A DNA stretch of 64,000 nt from Komagataeibacter medellinensis NBRC 3288 (GTDB taxonomy: Bacteria > Pseudomonadota > Alphaproteobacteria > Acetobacterales > Acetobacteraceae): positions 2,951,001-3,015,000 of the forward strand of contig NC_016027.1 in the NCBI RefSeq assembly GCF_000182745.2, written 5' to 3'. Both the position numbers and the translations under genes were made by a program. The notes under the pieces were generated by a model, which saw nothing but the letters and a program-made list of their open reading frames with translations, had not been told where the DNA came from and ran no database searches. Of this stretch, positions 9,931 through 17,676 are shown piece by piece. Each line of letters begins with the position of its first letter. Within the stretch, counting starts at the first letter, position 1.

Positions 9931-10259
9931 TGGGAGACCATATTTCTTCCTCGGGAGAGAGCCACGGGAGCGTAGGGTCTTACCTTACCGGGTTCGTACT
10001 TGCTGTTATCCTTACGGTTGCAGCATTTGGTCTGGTGATGTCGCATGCGATGTCCCCCTCCGCCACGGGTGGGGCGATTGCTCTGCTGGCGGTTGTCCAG
10101 ATCGTTGTTCACCTGATCTACTTCCTGCACATGAACGGTTCGTCCGAGCAGCGCTGGAATGTCATGGCATTTGTCTTCACGGTGCTGTCGGTTCTGGTCC
10201 TTGTGGCCGGCACGATGTTCATCATGCATGACACGTCCATCAACATGATGTCGCGCTAA
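9930..10259 (+). CDS. cyoD: Cytochrome bo-type ubiquinol oxidase subunit IV
   Basis: Small subunit IV, thought to help CuB insertion and assembly of the oxidase. The 109-residue product has three hydrophobic helices, the second containing HLIYFLHM, a CyoD hallmark. I use ATG 9930, which overlaps the cyoC stop; the frame stays open further upstream but only inside cyoC. Last gene of the operon: no cyoE heme farnesyltransferase follows, and a strong terminator lies about 55 bp downstream. Confidence 0.95.
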   Translation: MGDHISSSGESHGSVGSYLTGFVLAVILTVAAFGLVMSHAMSPSATGGAIALLAVVQIVVHLIYFLHMNGSSEQRWNVMAFVFTVLSVLVLVAGTMFIMHDTSINMMSR

Positions 10260-10313
10260 GCGGTATCGTGTCGGGGTTCGGGGGCAGGTGACTGCTCCCG
10301 GGCCGGACATCAT

Positions 10314-10352
10314 AAAAAAAGACCGGCACGGGAAACCGTGCCGGTCTTTTTT
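10314..10352. terminator. Bidirectional terminator between cyoD and fdxA
   Basis: A perfect 10-bp stem (10321-10330 with 10337-10346), loop GGAAAC, is flanked by AAAAAAA on the left and TTTTTT on the right. It can end cyoABCD on the plus strand and fdxA on the minus strand. Confidence 0.92.
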
Positions 10353-10387
10353 ATAAGGAAGCCTGCTTTCGCAGCAGAAGGCCGGGA

Positions 10388-10720
10388 TCAGTCCTTCTGG
10401 GGTTCGGGGGAGAGCAGGTCCTTCTTGTTGGGCTTGTCTTTCCACTCCTCGGCATCGGCCGGGGCATCGAGCTTGCGCGTGATATTGGGCCATACGGCGG
10501 CATATTTGGCGTTCAGCTCGGCCCAAGGGGTGGCGCGGTCGTCGCTATCGGGGAAGATGGCCTCAGCCGGGCATTCCGGTTCGCACACACCGCAGTCGAT
10601 GCATTCATCCGGATTGATTACGAGAAAATTCTCACCCGCGTAGAAGCAGTCAACCGGACAGACTTCGACACAATCCGTGAATTTGCAGCGAATGCAGTTT
10701 TCGGTGACCACATAGGTCAT
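10388..10720 (-). CDS. fdxA: Ferredoxin FdxA (7Fe, 3Fe-4S plus 4Fe-4S)
   Basis: Small cytosolic electron carrier of the alphaproteobacterial FdxA type. The 110-residue protein has an N-terminal cluster motif (Cys at about 9, 13, 17 and 21, ending CPVDC) and a second motif [12 protein letters not shown] at about 40-51, followed by the C-terminal extension typical of this group. It closes a minus-strand run with the helicase and the S4-domain gene, an arrangement common in alphaproteobacteria where carD often follows; here the next genes are the convergent cyo operon. Confidence 0.95.
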   Translation of the reverse strand: MTYVVTENCIRCKFTDCVEVCPVDCFYAGENFLVINPDECIDCGVCEPECPAEAIFPDSDDRATPWAELNAKYAAVWPNITRKLDAPADAEEWKDKPNKKDLLSPEPQKD

Positions 10721-10909
10721 CGCCTATCTCCGATCATTATTTGTTCGGCCTGCGGCAATAGGCCCGGCCATTGAAAGAGATGAGGCGCCACATGGGGCAT
10801 GACCTCATCGGGAATGGCGGAAGATATGAGAGTGTTTTCGGGCCGTGGCAAGCCCAAGACGGCAGGTTATGCACAATCAGTGCCAGCATTGGCGGCAGTG
10901 CCACAATAT

Positions 10910-11206
10910 TCAGGTAGTTTCTGGAACAATTTCATACAGAAGTTGTGCAAGTGGCGCCGATTGCCGACGTTCCGCACAGGCCCGAACACGGATCACGATC
11001 ACCGTTTTTTTGTCTGGAGAGGGCAGGGTCAGGATATCGTTGATATGTACCTGAGCGTGGGCCTTGGTCACACGCTGGCGGTTTATGCGCACCTGTCCCG
11101 CTGTTGCCAACTGCGCGCAGGCTGTGCGGCTGCGGCCAAAACGGGCGTGGAGCAGCCATAAATCCAGTCTCTGGGCAGCAACGGGGGCGGGAGCGGGCTG
11201 TTTCAT
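10910..11206 (-). CDS. hslR: S4-domain RNA-binding protein, Hsp15 family
   Basis: 98-residue basic protein with an N-terminal S4 fold (LDLWLLHARFGRSRTAC, then GQVRINRQRVTKA), as in Hsp15, a ribosome-associated heat-shock protein that binds free 50S subunits carrying nascent chains. ATG 11206 lies 5 nt after the helicase stop codon; a TTG at 11215 would add three residues. It is almost certainly translated from the helicase transcript. Assignment to the family is firm; the ribosome-rescue role is inferred from Escherichia coli Hsp15. Confidence 0.85.
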   Translation of the reverse strand: MKQPAPAPVAAQRLDLWLLHARFGRSRTACAQLATAGQVRINRQRVTKAHAQVHINDILTLPSPDKKTVIVIRVRACAERRQSAPLAQLLYEIVPETT

Positions 11207-11211
11207 GGAGT

Positions 11212-13824
11212 TCAACTGCGGTTGAGAAGGATGGTGAGGGCGGCAAAGGGGCTGTCGGGGCGACGGGGGCCGGGTGTGGGCGCTACGCGCTTTTTCTTCT
11301 GGCGCGGCTGGTTGCGGGGCATTTTTTGCCTTCTGCCGTCCTCGCCTTTTGGCTGGAAGCGGATCATGAGCGGTGCCGGTGGCCCATAGCTGTCGGTCGC
11401 CATGGGGCGGGGATGATAGACCCGCATGTCCAGTCCTTTCAGCAGCGCGGGCAGCATCTCGCGTCGCACCCCAAGCCGGGAGGCCAGCAATGGCGGCAGA
11501 GGCACGGGCGCGCGGCGGCTCATGCGGGCCAGTTCAAGAACGATTTTTTCCGCGATATCCAGCCGGATACGCACCGGCCCAGCCTCCAGCCAGCCCATCT
11601 GGTCCATAAAGGCGGGTGGCAGGGCATCGGGGGCAAGAGTGATGCGGCTCATGGCGGGCAGGGGTGGACAAGGCAAGTTCAGGCTGATCGCGACCAGCCA
11701 TCCACGCAGTTGCAGCGGGCGTTCCTTCAGGATCGCGGGCATGAACAGGCTGTAGCGCCCGACCCGGATCCCCAGGCGGCGCAGGCGGTGAAGCATATCG
11801 GGGCGGGGTCGCTCGCCATGGGGTAGGGGGGCAATACCCGCTCCTTCCAGCAGGCGATGGACGATCCCGCGCAGTTCGGGCGTACTCGCCACGGCGGCCT
11901 GTACGGCAAAGAGCGGGGCCAGATGTTCGCGCACCACCTGTCCTACCCATGACTGGAGCCGGCCCCGGATGCGCTCGCGCTGGGCGTTGTCCAGCAGCGG
12001 GTTGTCGAGAACCTGCGGGCGAGGAGAAAGAATGGTGCTCCCCGGTAACATGCGGGCAATCGGCATATCCTGCCATATGATATGCATGCCATCGGCAGAA
12101 AATGCGAACTGCTGGTCATCATCTCCCACCAGCAGGGCGACACGGCGCGGGATTTCGCTGCGCACCGCCCGGCGGGCCGCGCGCATGAGCAGGCGGCCAT
12201 CCTCCGCGTCCGTGTGCTCACCCGCAATCAGGTCCAGCCCGGCAATGCGGCCGACTTCGTGCCCCTCCACCACCACGTTGCCCTGTGCGGTTACGGCAGA
12301 GAGCAGGCTGTCATGCCCGCCCTCATCCAGCCTGCGGATCAGCGTGGTGGCGCGGCGATCGACAAAACGGGCGGTCAGCTGTTCGTGCAGCACGTCGGAA
12401 AGCCGGTCCTCCGCCTCCCGCGTGCGGGCCTGCCAGTGCGCGGCATTGGTAATCCAGCCGTTGCGCGCGGCGATGTAGCTGCATACCCGTATGCCTGCCA
12501 GCCGCTGCATCAGGCTGTCTATGGTGCCTTCCGTCTGGAAGAAATGGGTAATCTGGTTTTCCATCCACGCAGCCGGAATGCGGCCATCGGTAATGAGGTG
12601 GGTAAAGATACGGCCACACAGGCGGATATGGCTGTCATCGCCCAGCTTGCGGAAATCGGGTATCTGGCAGCTTTCCCATAACAGCCGTGTCGCGGCGCGG
12701 GAGTGGACCAGCGGGCGGATCTCGGCATTGGCCGCCAGTACCGACAGGGCCAGCACGTCGCTTGCCTCATGCCCCGCCACCAGTTCCGGTCGGGGGGAAG
12801 CACGGTTGAGGCTTGCCAGCAGTGCGGGCGCGGATGAGAAATCAAGCGTGCTGTTGCGCCATGCCAGGCGGGTCAGCGGGTCGAAGCGGTGTTCCTCTAC
12901 TGCTTCGGCCAGTTCTTCATGAAGCGGCGGGCAGGTGCCGGTGGTGCCAAATGTGCCGTCGCGCAGACCGCGCCCGGCCCGGCCTGCCACCTGCGCGATT
13001 TCCCCCGCGTTGAGCGGGCGCACCCGCGCACCATCGAATTTGGACAGGCTGGCGAAGGCTACATGGTTTACATCCATGTTCAGCCCCATGCCGATTGCGT
13101 CGGTTGCGACCAGGTAATCGACTTCCTTTTCCTGATACAGGGCAACCTGTGCGTTGCGTGTGCGCGGGGAAAGCTGACCCATCACAATGGCGCACCCGCC
13201 ACGCCTGCGGCGCAGCAGTTCGGCAATGGCGTAAACCTCACTGGCGGAAAAGGCGACAATGGCCGAACGCGGCGGCAGGCGTGTCAGCTTGCAGCCCCCC
13301 GCATGGGTCAGTTGCGACAGGCGGGGACGGTGTTCGATCTCGATGCCCGGCACCAGCCTGCGGATCAGGTTACGGATGGTGTCAGCCCCCAGGAACATGG
13401 TCTCTGCCGTGCCACGGGCATGGAGCAGGCGATCGGTAAAGATATGCCCCCGATCCGGGTCGGCGCAGAGCTGGATCTCATCCACCGCCACGAATTCCAC
13501 CCGTCTGTCCAGCGGCATGGCCTCCACCGTGCACGAAAACCATCGCGCATTGGGCGGCACGATCTTTTCCTCGCCCGTTATCAGGGCTACGGCCTGTGCG
13601 CCCTTGCGGGCTACCATGCGGTCATAATTCTCCCGCGCGAGCAGCCGCAGTGGGAAACCGATAATGCCGGAGCCATGTGATAGCAGCCGTTCTATGGCCA
13701 GATGGGTTTTGCCGGTATTGGTCGGGCCGAGCACGGCCCGCACCATCCTGTCGGAATGGGGGCCGGAACCCTGCCCGGCCACTGCGCGATAGGGGCCACC
13801 AGTGCCCTTGGGTACACCCGTCAT
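11212..13824 (-). CDS. SUV3-like DEAD/DEAH-box RNA helicase
   Basis: Superfamily 2 helicase related to mitochondrial SUV3 and bacterial MgpS-like helicases. Visible motifs include Walker A GPTNTGKT near residue 31, DEIQ (motif II), FSASEVY, and the C-terminal helicase motifs ATDAIGMGLN and QVAGRAGRG. A long C-terminal region ends in a basic Lys/Arg-rich tail suited to RNA binding. The frame is open to 14178, but that would overlap the divergent aminopeptidase gene; ATG 13824 gives 870 residues. It heads a minus-strand operon with the S4 protein and FdxA. A role in RNA turnover or ribosome biology is likely, not shown. Confidence 0.85.
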   Translation of the reverse strand: MTGVPKGTGGPYRAVAGQGSGPHSDRMVRAVLGPTNTGKTHLAIERLLSHGSGIIGFPLRLLARENYDRMVARKGAQAVALITGEEKIVPPNARWFSCTVEAMPLDRRVEFVAVDEIQLCADPDRGHIFTDRLLHARGTAETMFLGADTIRNLIRRLVPGIEIEHRPRLSQLTHAGGCKLTRLPPRSAIVAFSASEVYAIAELLRRRRGGCAIVMGQLSPRTRNAQVALYQEKEVDYLVATDAIGMGLNMDVNHVAFASLSKFDGARVRPLNAGEIAQVAGRAGRGLRDGTFGTTGTCPPLHEELAEAVEEHRFDPLTRLAWRNSTLDFSSAPALLASLNRASPRPELVAGHEASDVLALSVLAANAEIRPLVHSRAATRLLWESCQIPDFRKLGDDSHIRLCGRIFTHLITDGRIPAAWMENQITHFFQTEGTIDSLMQRLAGIRVCSYIAARNGWITNAAHWQARTREAEDRLSDVLHEQLTARFVDRRATTLIRRLDEGGHDSLLSAVTAQGNVVVEGHEVGRIAGLDLIAGEHTDAEDGRLLMRAARRAVRSEIPRRVALLVGDDDQQFAFSADGMHIIWQDMPIARMLPGSTILSPRPQVLDNPLLDNAQRERIRGRLQSWVGQVVREHLAPLFAVQAAVASTPELRGIVHRLLEGAGIAPLPHGERPRPDMLHRLRRLGIRVGRYSLFMPAILKERPLQLRGWLVAISLNLPCPPLPAMSRITLAPDALPPAFMDQMGWLEAGPVRIRLDIAEKIVLELARMSRRAPVPLPPLLASRLGVRREMLPALLKGLDMRVYHPRPMATDSYGPPAPLMIRFQPKGEDGRRQKMPRNQPRQKKKRVAPTPGPRRPDSPFAALTILLNRS

Positions 13825-13951
13825 ACCGCCATGCTCCGGCCAAGTGGCCGCAAATGCAAGCAAAACCACATGCGCGCCCATCGGGGTGTTGCGTTGGCGC
13901 GGGGCTGGACGCACCCTGCCGGATACGAAGCCATGCATGAAGGGACGTTCA

Positions 13952-15391
13952 ATGAACATGTTGCAGACACATGACAGTCTGGTTGCGGCTGATGGTGTGG
14001 GCGATGCGCCCGTGGGTGTGATCCATGCCATCCGCCCCGGCATGCGTGATGGCCTGGGCGAACTGGTAGGGGAAGCCGCAGCCCGCTTTGCAGGGCAGGC
14101 AGGGTTTGCTGCCCGCCATGGCCAGGTCCAGTTGCTGCCGGGAGCCGATGGTAGCATTGCCACCGCCCTGCTGGGCATTGCGGAGGAAGCGGAAGGGTGT
14201 GACCCGTTTGTTTTCGGTGCGCTGCCCGACTCGCTTCCCGCCGGGCTGTGGCGGGTCAGCGCCCCGGAGGATGTGGCGGCGGCGGATATCGCGCTGGGTT
14301 TCTGCCTTGGCGCCTATCGCATGCCGGCCTTTGGGCGTGAGGCAACTCCCGCCGCACCCGGTGCACGGCTGGTCGTAGGGCCTGAGGGAGTGGTTGCCAG
14401 CCAGATGGCGGCGTGCATGAACATGGCCCGCTCGCTGATCAACACGCCCCCCAACCTGATGGGGCCGGATGAACTGGCTGCGGCCGCACAGGCCGCCCTG
14501 CTGCCAGCGGGAGCGGAGGTCTCAATCCTGCGTGGAGACCGTCTGGCGCATGATTTCCCGACCGTGCTGCATGTTGGCATGGGTTCGGAGCGCGCACCCT
14601 GCGTGGTGGAGGCAAGCTGGCAGGGTAGCACCGCCACGGATGCAGCCCCCCTGATCTCGCTGGTGGGTAAGGGCGTGTGCTTTGATACGGGTGGTTATGA
14701 CCTCAAGCCGCCTTCTTCCATGCTGCGAATGAAGAAGGATATGGGAGGGGCTGCCATCATGCTTGCCCTTGCGCGGTTGATCATGCTGCGTGACCTGCCG
14801 GTCCGGCTGGAACTGCGTCTGGGCTGTGTGGAGAACAGTGTGTCTGGTCATGCCATGCGCCCGTCGGACGTGGTGCGGACCCGCGCGGGGCTGACGGTGG
14901 AGATCGGCAATACTGATGCGGAAGGCAGACTCGTGCTGTGCGACCTGCTGCATGCAGCTTGTGCCCGCCAGCCCGACCTGCTGGTCGATGCGGCTACCCT
15001 GACCGGGGCGGCGCGTGTAGCACTTGGCCCGGATGTGCCTGCGCTGTTCAGCAACAATGCGGAAACGGGTGCTGCTTTTGTTGCGGCTGGCCTGTCCTGT
15101 GGAGACCCGCTGTGGCAACTGCCCCTGTGGCCTGGTTACCGTAAATGGCTGCGCAGTCCGGTGGCAGATCTGAACAATATTTCATCTAAACCAATGGCCG
15201 GAGCGATTACGGCGGCTCTTTTTCTGCAGAATTTTGTCAAAACTGATGTGCGCTGGGTTCATATCGATACCTATGGATGGAATGATTCTGCACGGCCCGG
15301 CCGACCGGAAGGCGGAGAAAGCCTTGGTTTAAGAGCAGCTTACGAAGCAACATTAAAAATATTTAATATTCAGGACGTAATGCACCACTAA
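13952..15391 (+). CDS. M17 leucyl aminopeptidase family protein
   Basis: Cytosolic di-metal aminopeptidase of family M17 that removes N-terminal residues from peptides. The 479-residue product keeps the metal and active-site signatures: VGKGVCFDTGG, the following KKDMGG, SGHAMRPSD with the catalytic Arg, and NTDAEGRL. The N-terminal domain is diverged from PepA. ATG 13952 has GAAGGGA 7 nt upstream; the frame extends back to 13802 inside the divergent helicase region. The last 80 bp are AT-richer than the rest. Single gene, divergent from the helicase. Confidence 0.92.
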   Translation: MNMLQTHDSLVAADGVGDAPVGVIHAIRPGMRDGLGELVGEAAARFAGQAGFAARHGQVQLLPGADGSIATALLGIAEEAEGCDPFVFGALPDSLPAGLWRVSAPEDVAAADIALGFCLGAYRMPAFGREATPAAPGARLVVGPEGVVASQMAACMNMARSLINTPPNLMGPDELAAAAQAALLPAGAEVSILRGDRLAHDFPTVLHVGMGSERAPCVVEASWQGSTATDAAPLISLVGKGVCFDTGGYDLKPPSSMLRMKKDMGGAAIMLALARLIMLRDLPVRLELRLGCVENSVSGHAMRPSDVVRTRAGLTVEIGNTDAEGRLVLCDLLHAACARQPDLLVDAATLTGAARVALGPDVPALFSNNAETGAAFVAAGLSCGDPLWQLPLWPGYRKWLRSPVADLNNISSKPMAGAITAALFLQNFVKTDVRWVHIDTYGWNDSARPGRPEGGESLGLRAAYEATLKIFNIQDVMHH

Positions 15392-15548
15392 AGAAACAAT
15401 GCCGGATGCGAACTAATTTGTTTGTTGCGACTTATATATGCCGTAAATGCCAATTATATAGGCAGTAGCAAACGACACCATTCTTGGCCTGCCCGATTCC
15501 CACATGCGCGCAGGGGCAGGCCGGACATTCGACAGAGGATTGCAATCG

Positions 15549-16001
15549 ATGACCAGGGCCTCACAGGCAAGTAACAAGCACGCCGCCAGTAAACAGGCTG
15601 GCAACAGCGAGACGATCCAGATCCTTCGCGACACCATTGTCGAGATGGTCCGGCGTGACAGCCCCGACCTGTCGGCTCGCCAACTCGCGGTGTTCCTGAC
15701 CTGTGGCCTGAGCAACGGTGACCAGACCGTGCGCGGTCTTGCCGAGAAGCTGAACGTCTCCAAGCCCGCCATCACCCGCGCGCTGGACCGTCTGGAAGAT
15801 CTCAAGCTTGTCAAGCGCGCGCAGGATCTGCAGGACCGTCGCTCCGTGCTGATCAACAACACGTCCAAGGGCAAGACGTATATGTCTGAACTGTCCGCGA
15901 TCATGACCGACAAGACGGCCGCGATCCAGGAAAAGGAAGCCACAGTGCGCCCAAAGGTTCAGCGTGTGCGTAATCTCGAGGAACGGCGCCGCGCTGGCTG
16001 A
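15549..16001 (+). CDS. MarR-family transcriptional regulator
   Basis: 150-residue winged-helix regulator. The MarR core is seen as DLSARQLAVFLTC, VRGLAEKLNVSKPAITRALDRLEDL (recognition region, about residues 60-85) and AQDLQDRRSVLI (wing). The N-terminus is polar and Lys/Ser-rich, and the C-terminal tail is very basic. ATG 15549 has AGAGGA 9 nt upstream. The next gene, encoding an exported protein, starts about 50 bp downstream on the same strand and may be its target or partner. The upstream 157 bp are AT-rich and contain two TTATATA direct repeats (15431 and 15453) that could be an autoregulatory site. Ligand unknown. Confidence 0.85.
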   Translation: MTRASQASNKHAASKQAGNSETIQILRDTIVEMVRRDSPDLSARQLAVFLTCGLSNGDQTVRGLAEKLNVSKPAITRALDRLEDLKLVKRAQDLQDRRSVLINNTSKGKTYMSELSAIMTDKTAAIQEKEATVRPKVQRVRNLEERRRAG

Positions 16002-16053
16002 GTTATCTGTGGGTCTTTAACCATACCTAAAGATGAAAAAAGGTCTGCCCCCA

Positions 16054-16509
16054 ATGCTTATGTCACGCCGTCTGTCTGTTATCGCTCTCGCCCTGGCTCC
16101 GCTTGTGGGGCTGCCCTGTGCTGCCATGGCCGAGGAGTCCTCGCTTGGCACGCCATCAGGCGAGGTGAGCATGAAGTTCAAGTCGCTTGATATCGGCGTA
16201 GGTCACACTTGGGGTACCGGCAAGCTGGTGTTCCAGCATCATACCTACCGTTTTAAGATCGAAGGCGGGTCGCTCGCCGCCGTGGGCTATGCCAACATCA
16301 AGGGGCATGGCACGGTCTATAACCTGAATAAGGTCAAGGATTTCGAGGGTAGTTACGCCGCCGTCAATGGTGACGTGACAGCGGGAACCGGTATTGGTGC
16401 CGTGCTGCTCAATAATCCTGCGGGCGTGCGCATACGGCTTGATACATCCAGTTCCGGTGGTCGTCTGGCGGCTGCGGCGCAGGGTATGAAGATCACATTT
16501 ACCAAATAA
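16054..16509 (+). CDS. Exported protein of unknown function
   Basis: 151-residue protein with a clear Sec signal peptide (basic start, hydrophobic stretch, AMA-E cleavage site near residue 25). The mature part is rich in Gly, Val and alternating hydrophobic residues, suggesting a compact beta-rich periplasmic or outer-membrane-associated domain. I do not recognise the family. The ATG at 16054 is preceded by AAAAAGG; ATG 16033 or 16060 are alternatives. It follows the marR-type gene by about 50 bp and is followed by a terminator, so the two probably form a small operon. Confidence 0.7.
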   Translation: MLMSRRLSVIALALAPLVGLPCAAMAEESSLGTPSGEVSMKFKSLDIGVGHTWGTGKLVFQHHTYRFKIEGGSLAAVGYANIKGHGTVYNLNKVKDFEGSYAAVNGDVTAGTGIGAVLLNNPAGVRIRLDTSSSGGRLAAAAQGMKITFTK

Positions 16510-16536
16510 ACCTAATCCACTGTCGGCTGCATGAAT

Positions 16537-16573
16537 GGGGGGAATGGCCAGCAGGCTGTTCCCCTCTTTTTTT
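16537..16573. terminator. Terminator between convergent genes
   Basis: Hairpin with stem GGGGAA (16539-16544) and TTCCCC (16559-16564), an inner GCC/GGC stem, then TCTTTTTTT. Serves the plus-strand exported-protein gene; the T-run is on the plus strand only. Confidence 0.8.
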
Positions 16574-16574
16574 G

Positions 16575-17609
16575 CTACCAGCGCAGCCCGCTCTTACGTC
16601 GTACCAGCAGGCTGACCCCTGCCATCCAGGCCAGTTGCATGCTCCCCGGCACAACAAGTGCCACAACCGGGCTTGCGCCATGCAGGCCCACCGCCATCGC
16701 GGCAAGGCTGCCACATAGCGTGCCCGCCCAGGCATGCCATGTGATATGGGTGTCCTGCATACCCGCGCGATGCGCCATCTGGTAGATATGTTCACGATGG
16801 GCCTGCATAAGGGAACGGCGCAGCCACGCTCGGCGCAGCAGGGTCAGGACAACATCCGCCAGCAGGCCGCACAGCATGAGCGGCATGAGCCAGCCCCCGT
16901 GGGCCAGTTGGGGCAACTGCGCCATGTACAGCCCCAGCGCACCCAGTACCAGCCCGCAGCACTGGCTACCCACATCTCCCATGAACAGCCGCGCACGGGG
17001 AAAGTTGAAGGGCAGGAAGCCGGCAATGGCTGTCGCCAGCATCAGTGCCGTGCCCCATACCTGCACGCTGCCCTGCGCGGCAAGGCATATGCCCGCCGTG
17101 GCAAGGGCGGCAATCAGCGTGCAGCCGCTGGCCAGGCCGTTCAGCCCGTCCATGAAATTGAGCGTATTGCACACCATGACCAGCCACAGCGTGCGCCAGA
17201 CCAGTCCCGGCGCGTTCACGCCATGTCCGGCTGCCACCATGCCCCCCCACGCCACCAGTACGGCAGCCGCCCCCTGTGCCCCCAGCTTCCACAAAGGCGG
17301 CATGGGGCGCATGTCATCACGCCAGCAGAACAGGCCCAGCCAGACGGTTGCCGCCAGCAGCGTGATGTCCGCCGCATCGGGATGATGATGGAACACGCGT
17401 TGCAGCAGTGGCACGCCCGTTACGAACACAATCAGGATCGCAAGCCCGCCACCTTTGGGCACGGGGGCTGCATGTGCGCTGCGACTGCCCGGATAATCCA
17501 TGACATGCAACCCGATGACCCGCCGCGACAGCAGCGCCGAGCCAGTGGCGGCGGCAAGCAGCAGGGCCGCAGTCAGGAGCGTACCCTGTGGGAAATGCAC
17601 AAGAGTCAT
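16575..17609 (-). CDS. Polyprenyl-phosphate sugar-1-phosphate transferase (WecA/MraY-like GT4 family)
   Basis: Integral membrane enzyme that transfers a sugar-1-phosphate from a UDP-sugar to undecaprenyl phosphate, the first step of O-antigen or exopolysaccharide repeat-unit assembly. The 344-residue product has about ten hydrophobic segments. Conserved motifs are visible: PKGGGLAI near residue 50, NTLNFMDGLNGLASG near 147-161, and LFMGDVGSQ near 208. The His-containing loop seen in family members occurs as HREHIYQMAHRAG near 291. It is divergent, across 67 bp, from the CapD-like dehydratase gene, so the two sides may share a regulatory region and a pathway. Confidence 0.9.
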   Translation of the reverse strand: MTLVHFPQGTLLTAALLLAAATGSALLSRRVIGLHVMDYPGSRSAHAAPVPKGGGLAILIVFVTGVPLLQRVFHHHPDAADITLLAATVWLGLFCWRDDMRPMPPLWKLGAQGAAAVLVAWGGMVAAGHGVNAPGLVWRTLWLVMVCNTLNFMDGLNGLASGCTLIAALATAGICLAAQGSVQVWGTALMLATAIAGFLPFNFPRARLFMGDVGSQCCGLVLGALGLYMAQLPQLAHGGWLMPLMLCGLLADVVLTLLRRAWLRRSLMQAHREHIYQMAHRAGMQDTHITWHAWAGTLCGSLAAMAVGLHGASPVVALVVPGSMQLAWMAGVSLLVRRKSGLRW

Positions 17610-17676
17610 GAAAGCGCCGTGCCGTACATGATCTTTCCTTCTTGCCCAGTGCCTGCTCGGCTATAGGGAGAGAGTA

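Noticed and set aside
13825-14178. N-terminal extension of the SUV3-like helicase
   Set aside because: It would overlap the start of the divergent aminopeptidase gene, and the sequence is Pro/Ser/Ala-rich with no helicase features.
15431-15462. TTATATA direct repeats as a defined MarR operator
   Set aside because: Two imperfect direct repeats are present, but MarR sites are normally palindromic and no symmetry is clear, so it is mentioned only with the gene.
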